A stretch of DNA of 64,000 nucleotides from an uncultured Lachnospiraceae bacterium (GTDB taxonomy: Bacteria > Bacillota > Clostridia > Lachnospirales > Lachnospiraceae). The notes below the pieces were generated by a model. The model did no database searches. It was not told where the DNA came from and was given only the letters and a program-made list of their open reading frames with translations. The stretch is from NCBI GenBank assembly GCA_947305245.1, contig CAMZDG010000010.1, positions 31,896-95,895 of the forward strand, read 5' to 3'. Position numbers and translations under genes: made by a program. Shown here one piece after another: positions 34,043-41,934 of the stretch (its first letter is position 1; each line of letters begins with the position of its first letter).

Positions 34043-34359
34043 GCCGGACCGGCTAATGAATTAGCCTTCTGTGCCTCCGCCTCCGGGTCGGCCAGCACAT
34101 CCGCATATTCCGGATGCTTTGCAAACCATCTGATGGAATAAGAGCAGGAAAGCTCCGCCTTTGTCCCGTCCTTTCGAAGCTGCTCTGCCACGGTTTTTGT
34201 CAATTCTCCCGCGATCCCGCGTCCGGAGTATGCGTCATCGACAATCGTATGCTCGAAATTCACCACGCCTGGCCGCACCTCAGGATGATCAATGTATCCA
34301 ATCCTCGTCCCATCCTCATCTTCCAGCCAAGTTCTTTCCTTATCCCTCTGATACCTCAT
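34015..34359 (-). CDS. YjdJ-type GNAT-like protein
   Basis: 114 residues. GNAT_YjdJ signature: GYIDHPEVRPGVVNFEHTIV, then YSGRGIAGELTKTVAEQL (the coenzyme-A loop), then CSYSIRWFAKHPEYADVL. This small subgroup is a minimal GNAT fold of uncertain substrate. The last about 20 residues (SLAGPACGIRRRQA) are atypical and are encoded by the tandem repeat at the 3' end. Confidence 0.85.
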   Translation of the reverse strand: MRYQRDKERTWLEDEDGTRIGYIDHPEVRPGVVNFEHTIVDDAYSGRGIAGELTKTVAEQLRKDGTKAELSCSYSIRWFAKHPEYADVLADPEAEAQKANSLAGPACGIRRRQA

Positions 34360-34412
34360 GCGTCGCCCTCCTTACCTGCCCCGGAACCAATTCTTTTTTC
34401 TACCCGTACAAC

Positions 34413-35912
34413 TCAGAATGTCAGCTTCATCTCCTCCATGCCAAGCTCTAAAAGGCCCGTGTCACGGAAGCCGACGGATTCATATAATCTCTTAGCCACA
34501 GTGTTCCCCGGCGTAACTCCGGTATAGATTTCCTTTGCCTGGAAGCGGTCCTTGACAAAATTCAATCCGAGTTTTAGCGCCTGCCGCCCATAGCCCTTAT
34601 TCTGGAACCTCCGATCGATCATAAACTTCCAAAGCGTATAATACTGCTTGGCCTCGTAATATCCCATCATGAGAAATCCGACCAGCTCGTCGCCGTCATA
34701 AACGGCAAAGGGGTAGGCCGTATCTGCATATACATAAGCCTGCGCAAGAGACTCCGCGGTGGAAGGCACAAACCGCTCCTGCTCTTTGTCAACACGCAGC
34801 GCAAGCACGGCATCCAGATTCTCCTTGGTCACCGGCTTTAGCTGGACCTTTCCGTCGCCTCCGCCGATCTCCGACAGGAACGGGATCCGCACGGAATATA
34901 ATTTTTGAGACTCCTCCGTAAGCTGCCAGGAGAAGCTCTCCGTCTTCGCCCTGATGCCAATGTCGGCAAGGCCCTTTTCCAGCATCTTGCGGAGCACCGC
35001 GTTCACGTCACATTGCATGACGCTTTTCTCTTCCGTCCAATGATCCAGACCATATTGAATGATGCCTTGCGCCTGTTCCCTGACCGCCTGCGAAATGTCC
35101 CTCTCTCCGACGAAATGATCCACGTCATACCCATAAACGCCAACGCTCCCGCGAAACTGCATCTGCAGCTCCAGATCGATCCCCTGGCGGTCATATTCCC
35201 GAAAATGAATCGGCTCACGCGTTCCAAAGAGCACGGTGAAAAAGAAAAGATAATGCAGGATCTCACGGGGACTTTCCAACGCGGCAAACCGAAGGTCCCG
35301 CTTGGGGTGATCCCTCGTATTGTCCTCAAAGTACCAAGTGGCCTGCAGCGCCTTCATCCCCATCTCCGTTGCGGTCTCAAGCTCTTTGCTGCCGCCGTCT
35401 CCGACATAGAGGCACTCCTGCGAGGAGACATTTAGTTCTCTAAGACACCTGGAATAGATTTCCTTATCCGGTTTCATGACTCCCTGCTCATAAGACAGCA
35501 TGCATGCGTCAAAGTAAGGGTAGAGCTTACTTCCCCGGATGGCAAACACCTCTTCTGAAAAGCAATTGCTGATCAGTCCGATCTTAATGTTTCTTCTCTT
35601 AAGCTCCGCCAGCAGGGGAAGGATCTCTTCATGCAGGTGCATAAAGACTTCCACCTTCGTCTTCGTGCGCTTTTGGGAAACCTGATTCAGCAACGCCTCA
35701 GACCGGATCTCATTCTTCTCCATGATCTCCTGGATCACGTCCTCAAAGGTCAGAAGGCCAACGCTTCTCTCATGATCGCGCTGATCCCAGATTTCACGAA
35801 ATTTCTCTTCCGTTATTCCGAGGTCCTTTGCGATGTCTTCTCCGAAATACTGCTGCGACCTGTAATGCGTCACCAGCGTCTCAAACATGTCAAAAATAAC
35901 TGCCTTGATCAT
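34413..35912 (-). CDS. HAD hydrolase fused to a SpeG/BltD-like GNAT acetyltransferase
   Basis: 499 residues from ATG 35912 (AAGGAG eight bases ahead). Residues 1-205 are a complete HAD phosphatase (FDMFETLV with Asp8, GLISNCFSEE, a KPDKEIYSRC lysine and YVGDGGSKELETA). Residues about 205-340 form a linker of unclear fold. Residues about 350-499 are a GNAT domain like spermine/spermidine acetyltransferases: VQLKPVTKENLDAVLALRV, WKFMIDRRFQNKGYGRQALK, VTPGNTVAKRLYESVGFRDT. The HAD half is the paralogue of that at 27439-29007. Confidence 0.85.
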   Translation of the reverse strand: MIKAVIFDMFETLVTHYRSQQYFGEDIAKDLGITEEKFREIWDQRDHERSVGLLTFEDVIQEIMEKNEIRSEALLNQVSQKRTKTKVEVFMHLHEEILPLLAELKRRNIKIGLISNCFSEEVFAIRGSKLYPYFDACMLSYEQGVMKPDKEIYSRCLRELNVSSQECLYVGDGGSKELETATEMGMKALQATWYFEDNTRDHPKRDLRFAALESPREILHYLFFFTVLFGTREPIHFREYDRQGIDLELQMQFRGSVGVYGYDVDHFVGERDISQAVREQAQGIIQYGLDHWTEEKSVMQCDVNAVLRKMLEKGLADIGIRAKTESFSWQLTEESQKLYSVRIPFLSEIGGGDGKVQLKPVTKENLDAVLALRVDKEQERFVPSTAESLAQAYVYADTAYPFAVYDGDELVGFLMMGYYEAKQYYTLWKFMIDRRFQNKGYGRQALKLGLNFVKDRFQAKEIYTGVTPGNTVAKRLYESVGFRDTGLLELGMEEMKLTF

Positions 35913-36005
35913 AGACACTCCTTTATCTAAGCTCCTGCCAGCTTATGACCGTGTATCGCTTTCTTTTCCATCATCGGAAATGTCTCCCGAAGATTCTCTG
36001 TCTTC

Positions 36006-36638
36006 TTATCTTCCCGCAAGCGTTAAGATCATGTCAGGTAGCACGACCTCTCTGCCATGATCATACCTCTCCTGCTCCGCGTCAGAGCGTCCCACCAGCG
36101 GCGCGCCGGACGCCGAGTTATCGGAAACGACCAGCAGTGCGATCCCCGGGATCTCAAAAAGCTCCGTCATCAGATAAAAGGAGCTCGTCTCCATCTCGAT
36201 GAGATCCGTATCTAATGACCGGATCTCGTCCAGGTGCACATATTCCATGACGATGGACGGCGTACAAACGTCCCCAAGCTCAATCTCTTCCTTTAAGGCG
36301 CCAACGGCTCCGATAAAGATCATCTGCCTGAATTTCAGCTCCGCGCAAAGCGCCAAATGATCGATCAGATTGCCTGCCGAGGACGCGATCTTGATCCATG
36401 CGATCTTCAGCCCATCCTTTTCGACCAGATAGCCTCCGATATAGGCGCCTTCCTTGAGCGTCGTCACCTTGCAATAGGTGTCCATCCGCAGCTTATAAGG
36501 CGTAAAGCTCGGCGCGATCACAAGTGCGTCATATTCCACGTCCTCGCTCAGTCCAAACGCCTGAAACGCCATGTGCTCCGAATCGTACTTGTGAAAGCAA
36601 TCCAGCATTTGCTTTAATCTATCCTTCTCGTGTTCCAT
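36006..36638 (-). CDS. Purine-nucleoside-phosphorylase-like protein
   Basis: 210 residues. The segment IEMETSSFYLMTELF (the Met-Glu that binds the ribose) and IFIGAVGALKEEIELGDVC, which contains the base/phosphate-binding glycine-rich loop, place it in the PNP/UdP superfamily. Start at ATG 36638 behind GGAAGGAC. The enzyme may act on a nucleoside as phosphorylase or nucleosidase; the substrate cannot be read. Confidence 0.78.
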   Translation of the reverse strand: MEHEKDRLKQMLDCFHKYDSEHMAFQAFGLSEDVEYDALVIAPSFTPYKLRMDTYCKVTTLKEGAYIGGYLVEKDGLKIAWIKIASSAGNLIDHLALCAELKFRQMIFIGAVGALKEEIELGDVCTPSIVMEYVHLDEIRSLDTDLIEMETSSFYLMTELFEIPGIALLVVSDNSASGAPLVGRSDAEQERYDHGREVVLPDMILTLAGR

Positions 36639-36657
36639 GTCCTTCCGTCTTACTTTT

Positions 36658-37227
36658 TTACAGTCGCTTTCTGGGCTCGCCCCATGCGCCAAGGCTTCGT
36701 CCGTCGACGCCAAAATATTCCGTGCAAGTGGTCTTTACCGGTGCGATCTTTGCAAGCTTTTCCGCCGTGGTAACGTCCTCGGCTGAGAGTTCCTCGTCCT
36801 GGAGCACGTTGCGGATTTTGCAAATGATCACTTCGCCGTCATGGAGCTTTACAAACTCCTTCGCCTCCAGTTCAAAGATCACGGGCGAATTGTTCAGGAT
36901 CGGCACGGGAAGCACCTCACCCTTTCCAATGTCCAGACCGACCTTCATCTTTTCCGGGTCCTCACCCTTCATGTTGCCCATATGGTCCGCAACGGGAAGA
37001 AGCTCCTCCGTCACAAGGTTTGCCGAAAACACTTTATCTCTCTCAATGTTTTGTCTTGTAAGCTTGTCGCCGCCAATGCAGCACATCACACCAAGCTCGC
37101 CGTCCCAGACATAGCTAAGCCAACAGAAAAGCCCGAAATCCGGCTTTCCGTCCTTGTCATAGGTACCATACAAAAACAGAGTCTGCGGACAAAAATCATT
37201 GGTTGGTTTCTTCCTGATCTTACTCAT
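36658..37227 (-). CDS. Flavin-reductase-like-domain protein
   Basis: 189 residues from ATG 37227 behind AAGGAGGAG. The FMN-binding split-barrel family (Flavin_Reduct, PF01613) is suggested by LYGTYDKDGKPDFGLFCWLS, CCIGGDKLTRQNIERDKVFS and NLVTEELLPVADHMG. Such proteins bind FMN and serve as NAD(P)H:flavin reductases or flavoprotein-like oxidoreductases. Confidence 0.8.
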   Translation of the reverse strand: MSKIRKKPTNDFCPQTLFLYGTYDKDGKPDFGLFCWLSYVWDGELGVMCCIGGDKLTRQNIERDKVFSANLVTEELLPVADHMGNMKGEDPEKMKVGLDIGKGEVLPVPILNNSPVIFELEAKEFVKLHDGEVIICKIRNVLQDEELSAEDVTTAEKLAKIAPVKTTCTEYFGVDGRSLGAWGEPRKRL

Positions 37228-37322
37228 TTTCTCCTCCTTGTCACACCTTTTTGTATATGCCTTCGCGCGCCCGATGGCCTGCGTGAAATGCACCATCGAA
37301 AAGCACAGGAACATCAGCGGCG

Positions 37323-38513
37323 TTATTTCTCAATGACGATCAGGGGGATGCGAATCTCCTCCTTGGAGAGTCCCGCATGGCCTCCGGGCATTTCCTGCAC
37401 TTCAACGTGCGTGTTGAGAATGGTCTTTGCCGAAACACAAAGCGCGACGAAATCACCAAGCATCGCCTCAAGGCCTTCGCGGTTTTTCCCCGTTCCAAAC
37501 ACCTTGTTCTCCAAGACCTCTTCCCTGGTGAGAAGAAGCACGTCATCGCCAAAATACTTTTTCATGATCGCTGGGAATTCCTCCCGCTTCTCCTTCTTCA
37601 CGAACAAGTTCAGCGTGCGCGGCTCAAAGGAAGGCATGCGCTCAAGGCAGTCCAGGATCTCCGGATAATCCAAAATGCAGACGTTATCGCAATCGATATG
37701 GCTGTGATCTGCGGTGACAAGGAGCAAAGTGTTTTCCAGCTTGGATGCGCACTCCTCCACGATTTTTTCCAGCCCCGTGACCATCTTGTGCGTCTTATCG
37801 CTCACGGTTCCGGTCCTGTGCATCGTGGAATCCGGCTCATTCCAGTAAGCATAGATGAACTTCTTGCCAGGCTCTCTGCAAAGAGTCAAGGTACGCTCCA
37901 AGATTTCCTCGAGCGTCTGCGGAAACGGCGGTAAAAACGGCATGGCCGCATAGGCCTGTCCGCCTGCTGCATTGATCTTGTCCACAATGTTCTGATACGG
38001 CGTGAACGTAAAGCCTGCATTAAAATCTGCTGCCGGCTTTGTCTCCGCCAGGGAATCCTCCGCCCACTTTGGTCTTCCGTCAGGATACTTTTCCGTCGGC
38101 ACCGCGCCCTCTTTTTCTGAGAGCTGTTCCTGATTGGTAAAGACCGTGACATTCTTATCGAGCTGCGGATAATAGATATCCCAGCCAAGCCAGCCGTGTT
38201 CATTGGGGTAGAGACCGCTCAGAATGGACGTGGTTGCCGCAACCGTCGTCGGCGGATATACGGAATCATATGCTCCCGCCAGGTGACTTCTAAAGAACCC
38301 GTCCTCCTTCAGGTGCTTCTCTAAAATAGAGATCCCCATCGCGTCCAAAAGAAGGACCACGACGTTTTGATAGTCTTTTTTCAAATATTGATCGGCCATA
38401 GGAAGCGTCTTTGCGCTTGTCTTCGCGCCGAATTCTTTCAAGATGGAGTTTGCCAGGTTCACAAGACAATTGTCGTAATCCGGCAAACACGATAAGTACT
38501 GCTGCTTTTCCAT
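37323..38513 (-). CDS. Type I phosphodiesterase / nucleotide pyrophosphatase family protein
   Basis: 396 residues of the alkaline-phosphatase superfamily. Metal-binding start LLLDAMGISIL (Asp in LLLDA), nucleophile region YPPTTVAATTSILSG with Thr, YPNEHGWLGWD, and the C-terminal VTADHSHIDCD with Asp-His ligands. There is no signal peptide, so it is cytoplasmic. Members hydrolyse phosphodiester or pyrophosphate bonds in nucleotides; some are phosphoglycerate-mutase-like. Confidence 0.85.
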   Translation of the reverse strand: MEKQQYLSCLPDYDNCLVNLANSILKEFGAKTSAKTLPMADQYLKKDYQNVVVLLLDAMGISILEKHLKEDGFFRSHLAGAYDSVYPPTTVAATTSILSGLYPNEHGWLGWDIYYPQLDKNVTVFTNQEQLSEKEGAVPTEKYPDGRPKWAEDSLAETKPAADFNAGFTFTPYQNIVDKINAAGGQAYAAMPFLPPFPQTLEEILERTLTLCREPGKKFIYAYWNEPDSTMHRTGTVSDKTHKMVTGLEKIVEECASKLENTLLLVTADHSHIDCDNVCILDYPEILDCLERMPSFEPRTLNLFVKKEKREEFPAIMKKYFGDDVLLLTREEVLENKVFGTGKNREGLEAMLGDFVALCVSAKTILNTHVEVQEMPGGHAGLSKEEIRIPLIVIEK

Positions 38514-38568
38514 TCTGTCCTCCCGGCTTTCGGACTCTAAATCCGAAAGCTATTTCTGAAATCCAACA

Positions 38569-39360
38569 TTACGCCTTCTTGCAGACATAAAGCAGATGAT
38601 TAGTCATGCCAAGGAGCTCTCTCTTTTCCGCAAAGGCCAGATACCATTTCGCAAAGGCTTCGAAATCCTCATCCTTGATGCAAAAGTCCTCTCGGTCCTC
38701 AACAGGCTCCAAAAGGCCATCCACGCCGGCCGTCGTGATCCAAGTCACGGGCTTTTCCTCAAACAGCTGCTCGAATTCGATAATGTCATAGCCAGTAAAG
38801 AGCTGCTCCTTAAAGTGCCGGATCTGATAATCCTTCGTAAAGTTTTCTTCCTCGCCTGCTGCCCAGTTGCCCTCAAGATAGTTAGCATACATGATCGCAT
38901 ACACGGAAATAAAAGCAAACAGGATCGCCCCGCCCTTCTTGGTCACGCGGATTGCTTCATCGATAGCCTTGTGAACCTCTGCGGGATCATATAAATGATA
39001 CATGGGACCGAAGACCAGCGTTATGTCAAAGGTGTTGTCCGCAAAACGGGAAAGGTCCGTCGCGTCGCCCTGCATGGCGTTCAGATTTGAAACGTCCTTC
39101 GCGTTTTCGCGAAGCACCGCAAGGTTTGCCTCCGCAAGCTCGATCGCGGTGACGTCCATGCCCTCCTTCGCGAGCGCGATGGAATATCTTCCCGTACCGG
39201 CGCCAACCTCAAGCACCTTCGAATTCTTGTCCGCAAAGCGATGAATATAATGCATCGAAGTGCAAAACTCCAGTTGCCCGTGACGACTTCTGGTCAACCT
39301 GCTATCCTCGTTGCCACATTCGGCATAAAACTCACTAATGATCTCCTGTCTGCTGCTCAT
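38569..39360 (-). CDS. Class I SAM-dependent methyltransferase
   Basis: 263 residues. Motif I VLEVGAGTGRYSIALAKEG, motif II region AIELAEANL, motif III MQGDATDLS, and LVFGPMYHLYD. This is a Methyltransf_11-type fold, cytoplasmic. Substrate unknown. Many such proteins methylate small molecules in accessory gene arrays. Confidence 0.85.
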   Translation of the reverse strand: MSSRQEIISEFYAECGNEDSRLTRSRHGQLEFCTSMHYIHRFADKNSKVLEVGAGTGRYSIALAKEGMDVTAIELAEANLAVLRENAKDVSNLNAMQGDATDLSRFADNTFDITLVFGPMYHLYDPAEVHKAIDEAIRVTKKGGAILFAFISVYAIMYANYLEGNWAAGEEENFTKDYQIRHFKEQLFTGYDIIEFEQLFEEKPVTWITTAGVDGLLEPVEDREDFCIKDEDFEAFAKWYLAFAEKRELLGMTNHLLYVCKKA

Positions 39361-39453
39361 ATCAATATCTCACTCCATGTTTTTTCCCATTCGAAGGTGA
39401 TCACTTGCTTTATATGATCCCGGCGTTGTCCGCCATTCTTTAGTATAGCATAG

Positions 39454-40005
39454 TTACAGCTCTTTCACCATCAAATATTCGTTCAAGAGTTTCCCGCTTT
39501 TTGTCTTGATCGCATTGGGGTGAACGGCCACGATCCGAAAGCCCATTTTCTCGTAAAGCGCCCTTGCGCGGCTGTTTCCCTCAACGAACTCGAGCTCCAT
39601 CTGAATGACGTCGTCCCAGCCCTTCGCAACCTTGATCAGCTCCTCAAACATCTGCGTGCCGATCCCTAAGTTCCAGAACTCGCTGATCAGCGCGATGCCA
39701 ATGCTTGCCCTGTGCTTCGTCTTAAGGTTTTTGCTCCTGCGGACCTCGCAGTTTCCTGCGACCTTTCCGTCCACGACGCAGACCAGCATGCAGATATCCT
39801 CCGACACAGTCCATTCCTCGATCAGCTTCTTCTCGCCCTCATAGGTATATTTTCCACACTCTTCCGGATAGCGCAGGATGAACTCCGTCTCACCCGCCGA
39901 GATCCGAAGGTAATCCAGCAGACCGTCGATATCCTCCTCCCTCGGGCTTCGGATCACGGCCTCCCTGCCATCCTTTAACGTAAACCATTTCTCCTCTATA
40001 ACCAT
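39454..40005 (-). CDS. GNAT-family N-acetyltransferase, paralogue of 23930-24478
   Basis: 183 residues starting at ATG 40005. Key segments are AVIRSPREEDIDGLLDYLRI, AGNCEVRRS, KHRASIGIALISEFWNLGIG (acetyl-CoA loop) and NSRARALYEKMGF. A longer open frame reaches into the palindromic repeats but is not translated plausibly; the ribosome binding site AAGGAGG is just behind the repeat cluster. The two paralogues share RSP, GET and HRAS-GIAL motifs. Confidence 0.87.
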   Translation of the reverse strand: MVIEEKWFTLKDGREAVIRSPREEDIDGLLDYLRISAGETEFILRYPEECGKYTYEGEKKLIEEWTVSEDICMLVCVVDGKVAGNCEVRRSKNLKTKHRASIGIALISEFWNLGIGTQMFEELIKVAKGWDDVIQMELEFVEGNSRARALYEKMGFRIVAVHPNAIKTKSGKLLNEYLMVKEL

Positions 40006-40023
40006 ACCTGATTCCTCCTTCCA

Positions 40024-40054
40024 CGTGTCAAAGGGGACGGTTCTTTTTGACACA
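40024..40054 (-). repeat. Palindromic junction repeat, copy G1
   Basis: Arms CGTGTCAAA and TTTGACACA around GGGGACGGTTCTT. It is inverted relative to its neighbours G2 and G3 in the same intergenic cluster. Confidence 0.9.
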
Positions 40055-40065
40055 TTCTTGTTGCG

Positions 40066-40096
40066 TGTGCCAAAAAGAACCGTCCCCTTTGGCACA
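40066..40096 (+). repeat. Palindromic junction repeat, copy G2
   Basis: 31 bp with 9-bp perfect arms TGTGCCAAA (40066-40074) and TTTGGCACA (40088-40096) around AAGAACCGTCCCC. Start-to-start distance to copy G3 is 41 bp. Confidence 0.9.
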
Positions 40097-40106
40097 TTTT
40101 GTCGCG

Positions 40107-40137
40107 TGTGTCAAAAAGAACCGTCCCCTTTGGCACA
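40107..40137 (+). repeat. Palindromic junction repeat, copy G3
   Basis: 31 bp with arms TGTGTCAAA and TTTGGCACA around AAGAACCGTCCCC. Its last base directly touches the stop codon (40138-40140) of the ABC exporter gene. Confidence 0.9.
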
Positions 40138-41934
40138 TTATGAAACTTGATATCTCCCGGCCTGAACGCGCCACATTTCAGCGTATCTGCCGTTCTTTGC
40201 AAGCAGGCTCTCGTGCGTTCCTTCCTCTGCGACGCGTCCATTCTCCAGAAGGATGATCCTGTCTGCGTCCCTCGTCGTGGAAAGTCTGTGTGAGATATAG
40301 AACACCGTCTTGCCCTTCGCCGCGGATTCCATCGCCTTATTTAATTCATACTCTGCAATGGGATCCAATGCACTGCTAGGCTCATCCATGATCAGGATGT
40401 CCGCATCCTTATAAAACGCTCTGGAGATTGCGATCTTCTGGCTTTCACCGCCGGAGAAGTTCACGCCCTCCTTGTCGAATTCCGCCGTCACCTGCGTATC
40501 AAGCCCCTTCGGCAGAGTCTTCAGACGCGCCCCAAATCCGGCCCTTTCGAGCGCAGAGACCACCTTGGTGTCATTTTCCACGTCCTCCAGGCTTCGCATC
40601 ACCACGTTCTCACGAAGCGACGCACCGTACATCTGATAATCCTGGAAGACAACGCCGATGCGATGGCGATAGTCGTAGGGCTTATACTTCTTAATGTTTT
40701 GATCATGATAGTAAATCTCTCCGCCCGTCGGATCATACAGTCGCATGAGAAGCTTGATCAGCGTCGTCTTGCCCGCACCGTTATATCCAACGATTGCGAT
40801 CTTTTCTCCCGGCTGCACCTTCATGGTAATGTCCTTCAAGGTATCCCCTTGCTCCTCCTGATACCGGAAGCTGACATGCTCCAGTGAAAGCTCTGCGTTG
40901 CCCGCAGGCACTGCCTCGCCCTCCATGGCCTTCATCTTCGGCTCATAATCGAGAAAGGCCCTGATCTTATCAACGTACATGCTGTTTTCCTGCGCCTTCG
41001 GGAAGATGTCTGCCATGTTCGCCATGCCCCTTCTAAGGCTTCCCGTACGGTTAAAGAGCACCACGGCGTTGCTGTAATCAATGGTGTGCAACACGGCTGC
41101 CTGGAATACCAGATAGGTGATGTAAAGGCCGTCCATGATGAAATCACCAACCACGTAATCTCTCGTGAAATTCAGAAGCGTCCTCTTTAGGCCAACCTTT
41201 CTCTGCTCCTCCACGATCTCATCGTTGGTCTCCTGGAACTCCTTCTCCAGCGAATCCCCCACTCTGGGATGGAGCCTTAACTCCTTTGCGAAGTCATTCA
41301 AATAGAACACGCGACTCACGTAATCCCTTTTTCTCATCAATGGATTGAGCTTCAAACGCACGTCATAATTCAATTTGTTTAACACCTTCGAAACAAAGTA
41401 TCTTAACACAAAAGATGCAAACACAAAGAGGATACCGGCCGCGTCCGTCAAAAGGTAAAATACGCCCGTGGTGAAAATAATCGTCAGCCCCTGCATGATC
41501 ATGTTGCACATGGAAAGGAATCTGTCGATGGAGCTTTCCGCCTCTGCAACGGCCAACACGAAATCATTGTAATACTTCGGATCATCATAGCAGCTTAAGT
41601 CGATCTGCGCTGCCTTTTCATACATCTTTTCCTTCAGCGCCTTATAGAGCTTCGGCTTGCTGCGATAGGTCCAGCCGTGGATGAAAAAGCCGTCCGGCAC
41701 AATCTGGAGCATATTCACGAAAAGGATCACTCCTATGAATAAGAACGCCTTCCAGAAGGGTTCATGATACTCCGCGCAGTGCAGCACGTAACGAATGCCA
41801 AGCACGTGCTCCAGGAAGATGATGCCCTGATAACGGAAGCCGTCATACAGGAAATAGATCATGTATCCCGGACAGGTCTTGAAGCAGAGGTTCCAAAGAA
41901 AGAGCTGATTTTGCCATACTTTTTTCATGCCCAC
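40138..41934 (-). CDS. ABC exporter, fused permease-ATPase (second of a heterodimeric pair)
   Basis: 598 residues. About six membrane helices in the first 300 residues are followed by an ATPase domain: Walker A GYNGAGKTTLIKLL, signature FSGGESQKIAISRA and Walker B ILIMDEPSSALDP. There is no C39 peptidase domain at the N-terminus. It overlaps the upstream exporter gene by 10 bases, and the two probably form a heterodimer. The pair is transcribed behind the small peptide gene at 43897-44052. The stop is followed immediately by repeat copy G3. Confidence 0.88.
   Translation of the reverse strand: MGMKKVWQNQLFLWNLCFKTCPGYMIYFLYDGFRYQGIIFLEHVLGIRYVLHCAEYHEPFWKAFLFIGVILFVNMLQIVPDGFFIHGWTYRSKPKLYKALKEKMYEKAAQIDLSCYDDPKYYNDFVLAVAEAESSIDRFLSMCNMIMQGLTIIFTTGVFYLLTDAAGILFVFASFVLRYFVSKVLNKLNYDVRLKLNPLMRKRDYVSRVFYLNDFAKELRLHPRVGDSLEKEFQETNDEIVEEQRKVGLKRTLLNFTRDYVVGDFIMDGLYITYLVFQAAVLHTIDYSNAVVLFNRTGSLRRGMANMADIFPKAQENSMYVDKIRAFLDYEPKMKAMEGEAVPAGNAELSLEHVSFRYQEEQGDTLKDITMKVQPGEKIAIVGYNGAGKTTLIKLLMRLYDPTGGEIYYHDQNIKKYKPYDYRHRIGVVFQDYQMYGASLRENVVMRSLEDVENDTKVVSALERAGFGARLKTLPKGLDTQVTAEFDKEGVNFSGGESQKIAISRAFYKDADILIMDEPSSALDPIAEYELNKAMESAAKGKTVFYISHRLSTTRDADRIILLENGRVAEEGTHESLLAKNGRYAEMWRVQAGRYQVS

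Noticed and set aside
40024..40137. Three regularly spaced repeats as a CRISPR array
   Set aside because: One copy is inverted, gaps are only about 10 bp, the same element is scattered singly over 16 kb, and there are no cas genes.
24494..40137. Integron attC sites
   Set aside because: The elements are too short and lack the attC R and L box pattern; no integrase gene is present. A cassette-like role is kept only as a hypothesis.
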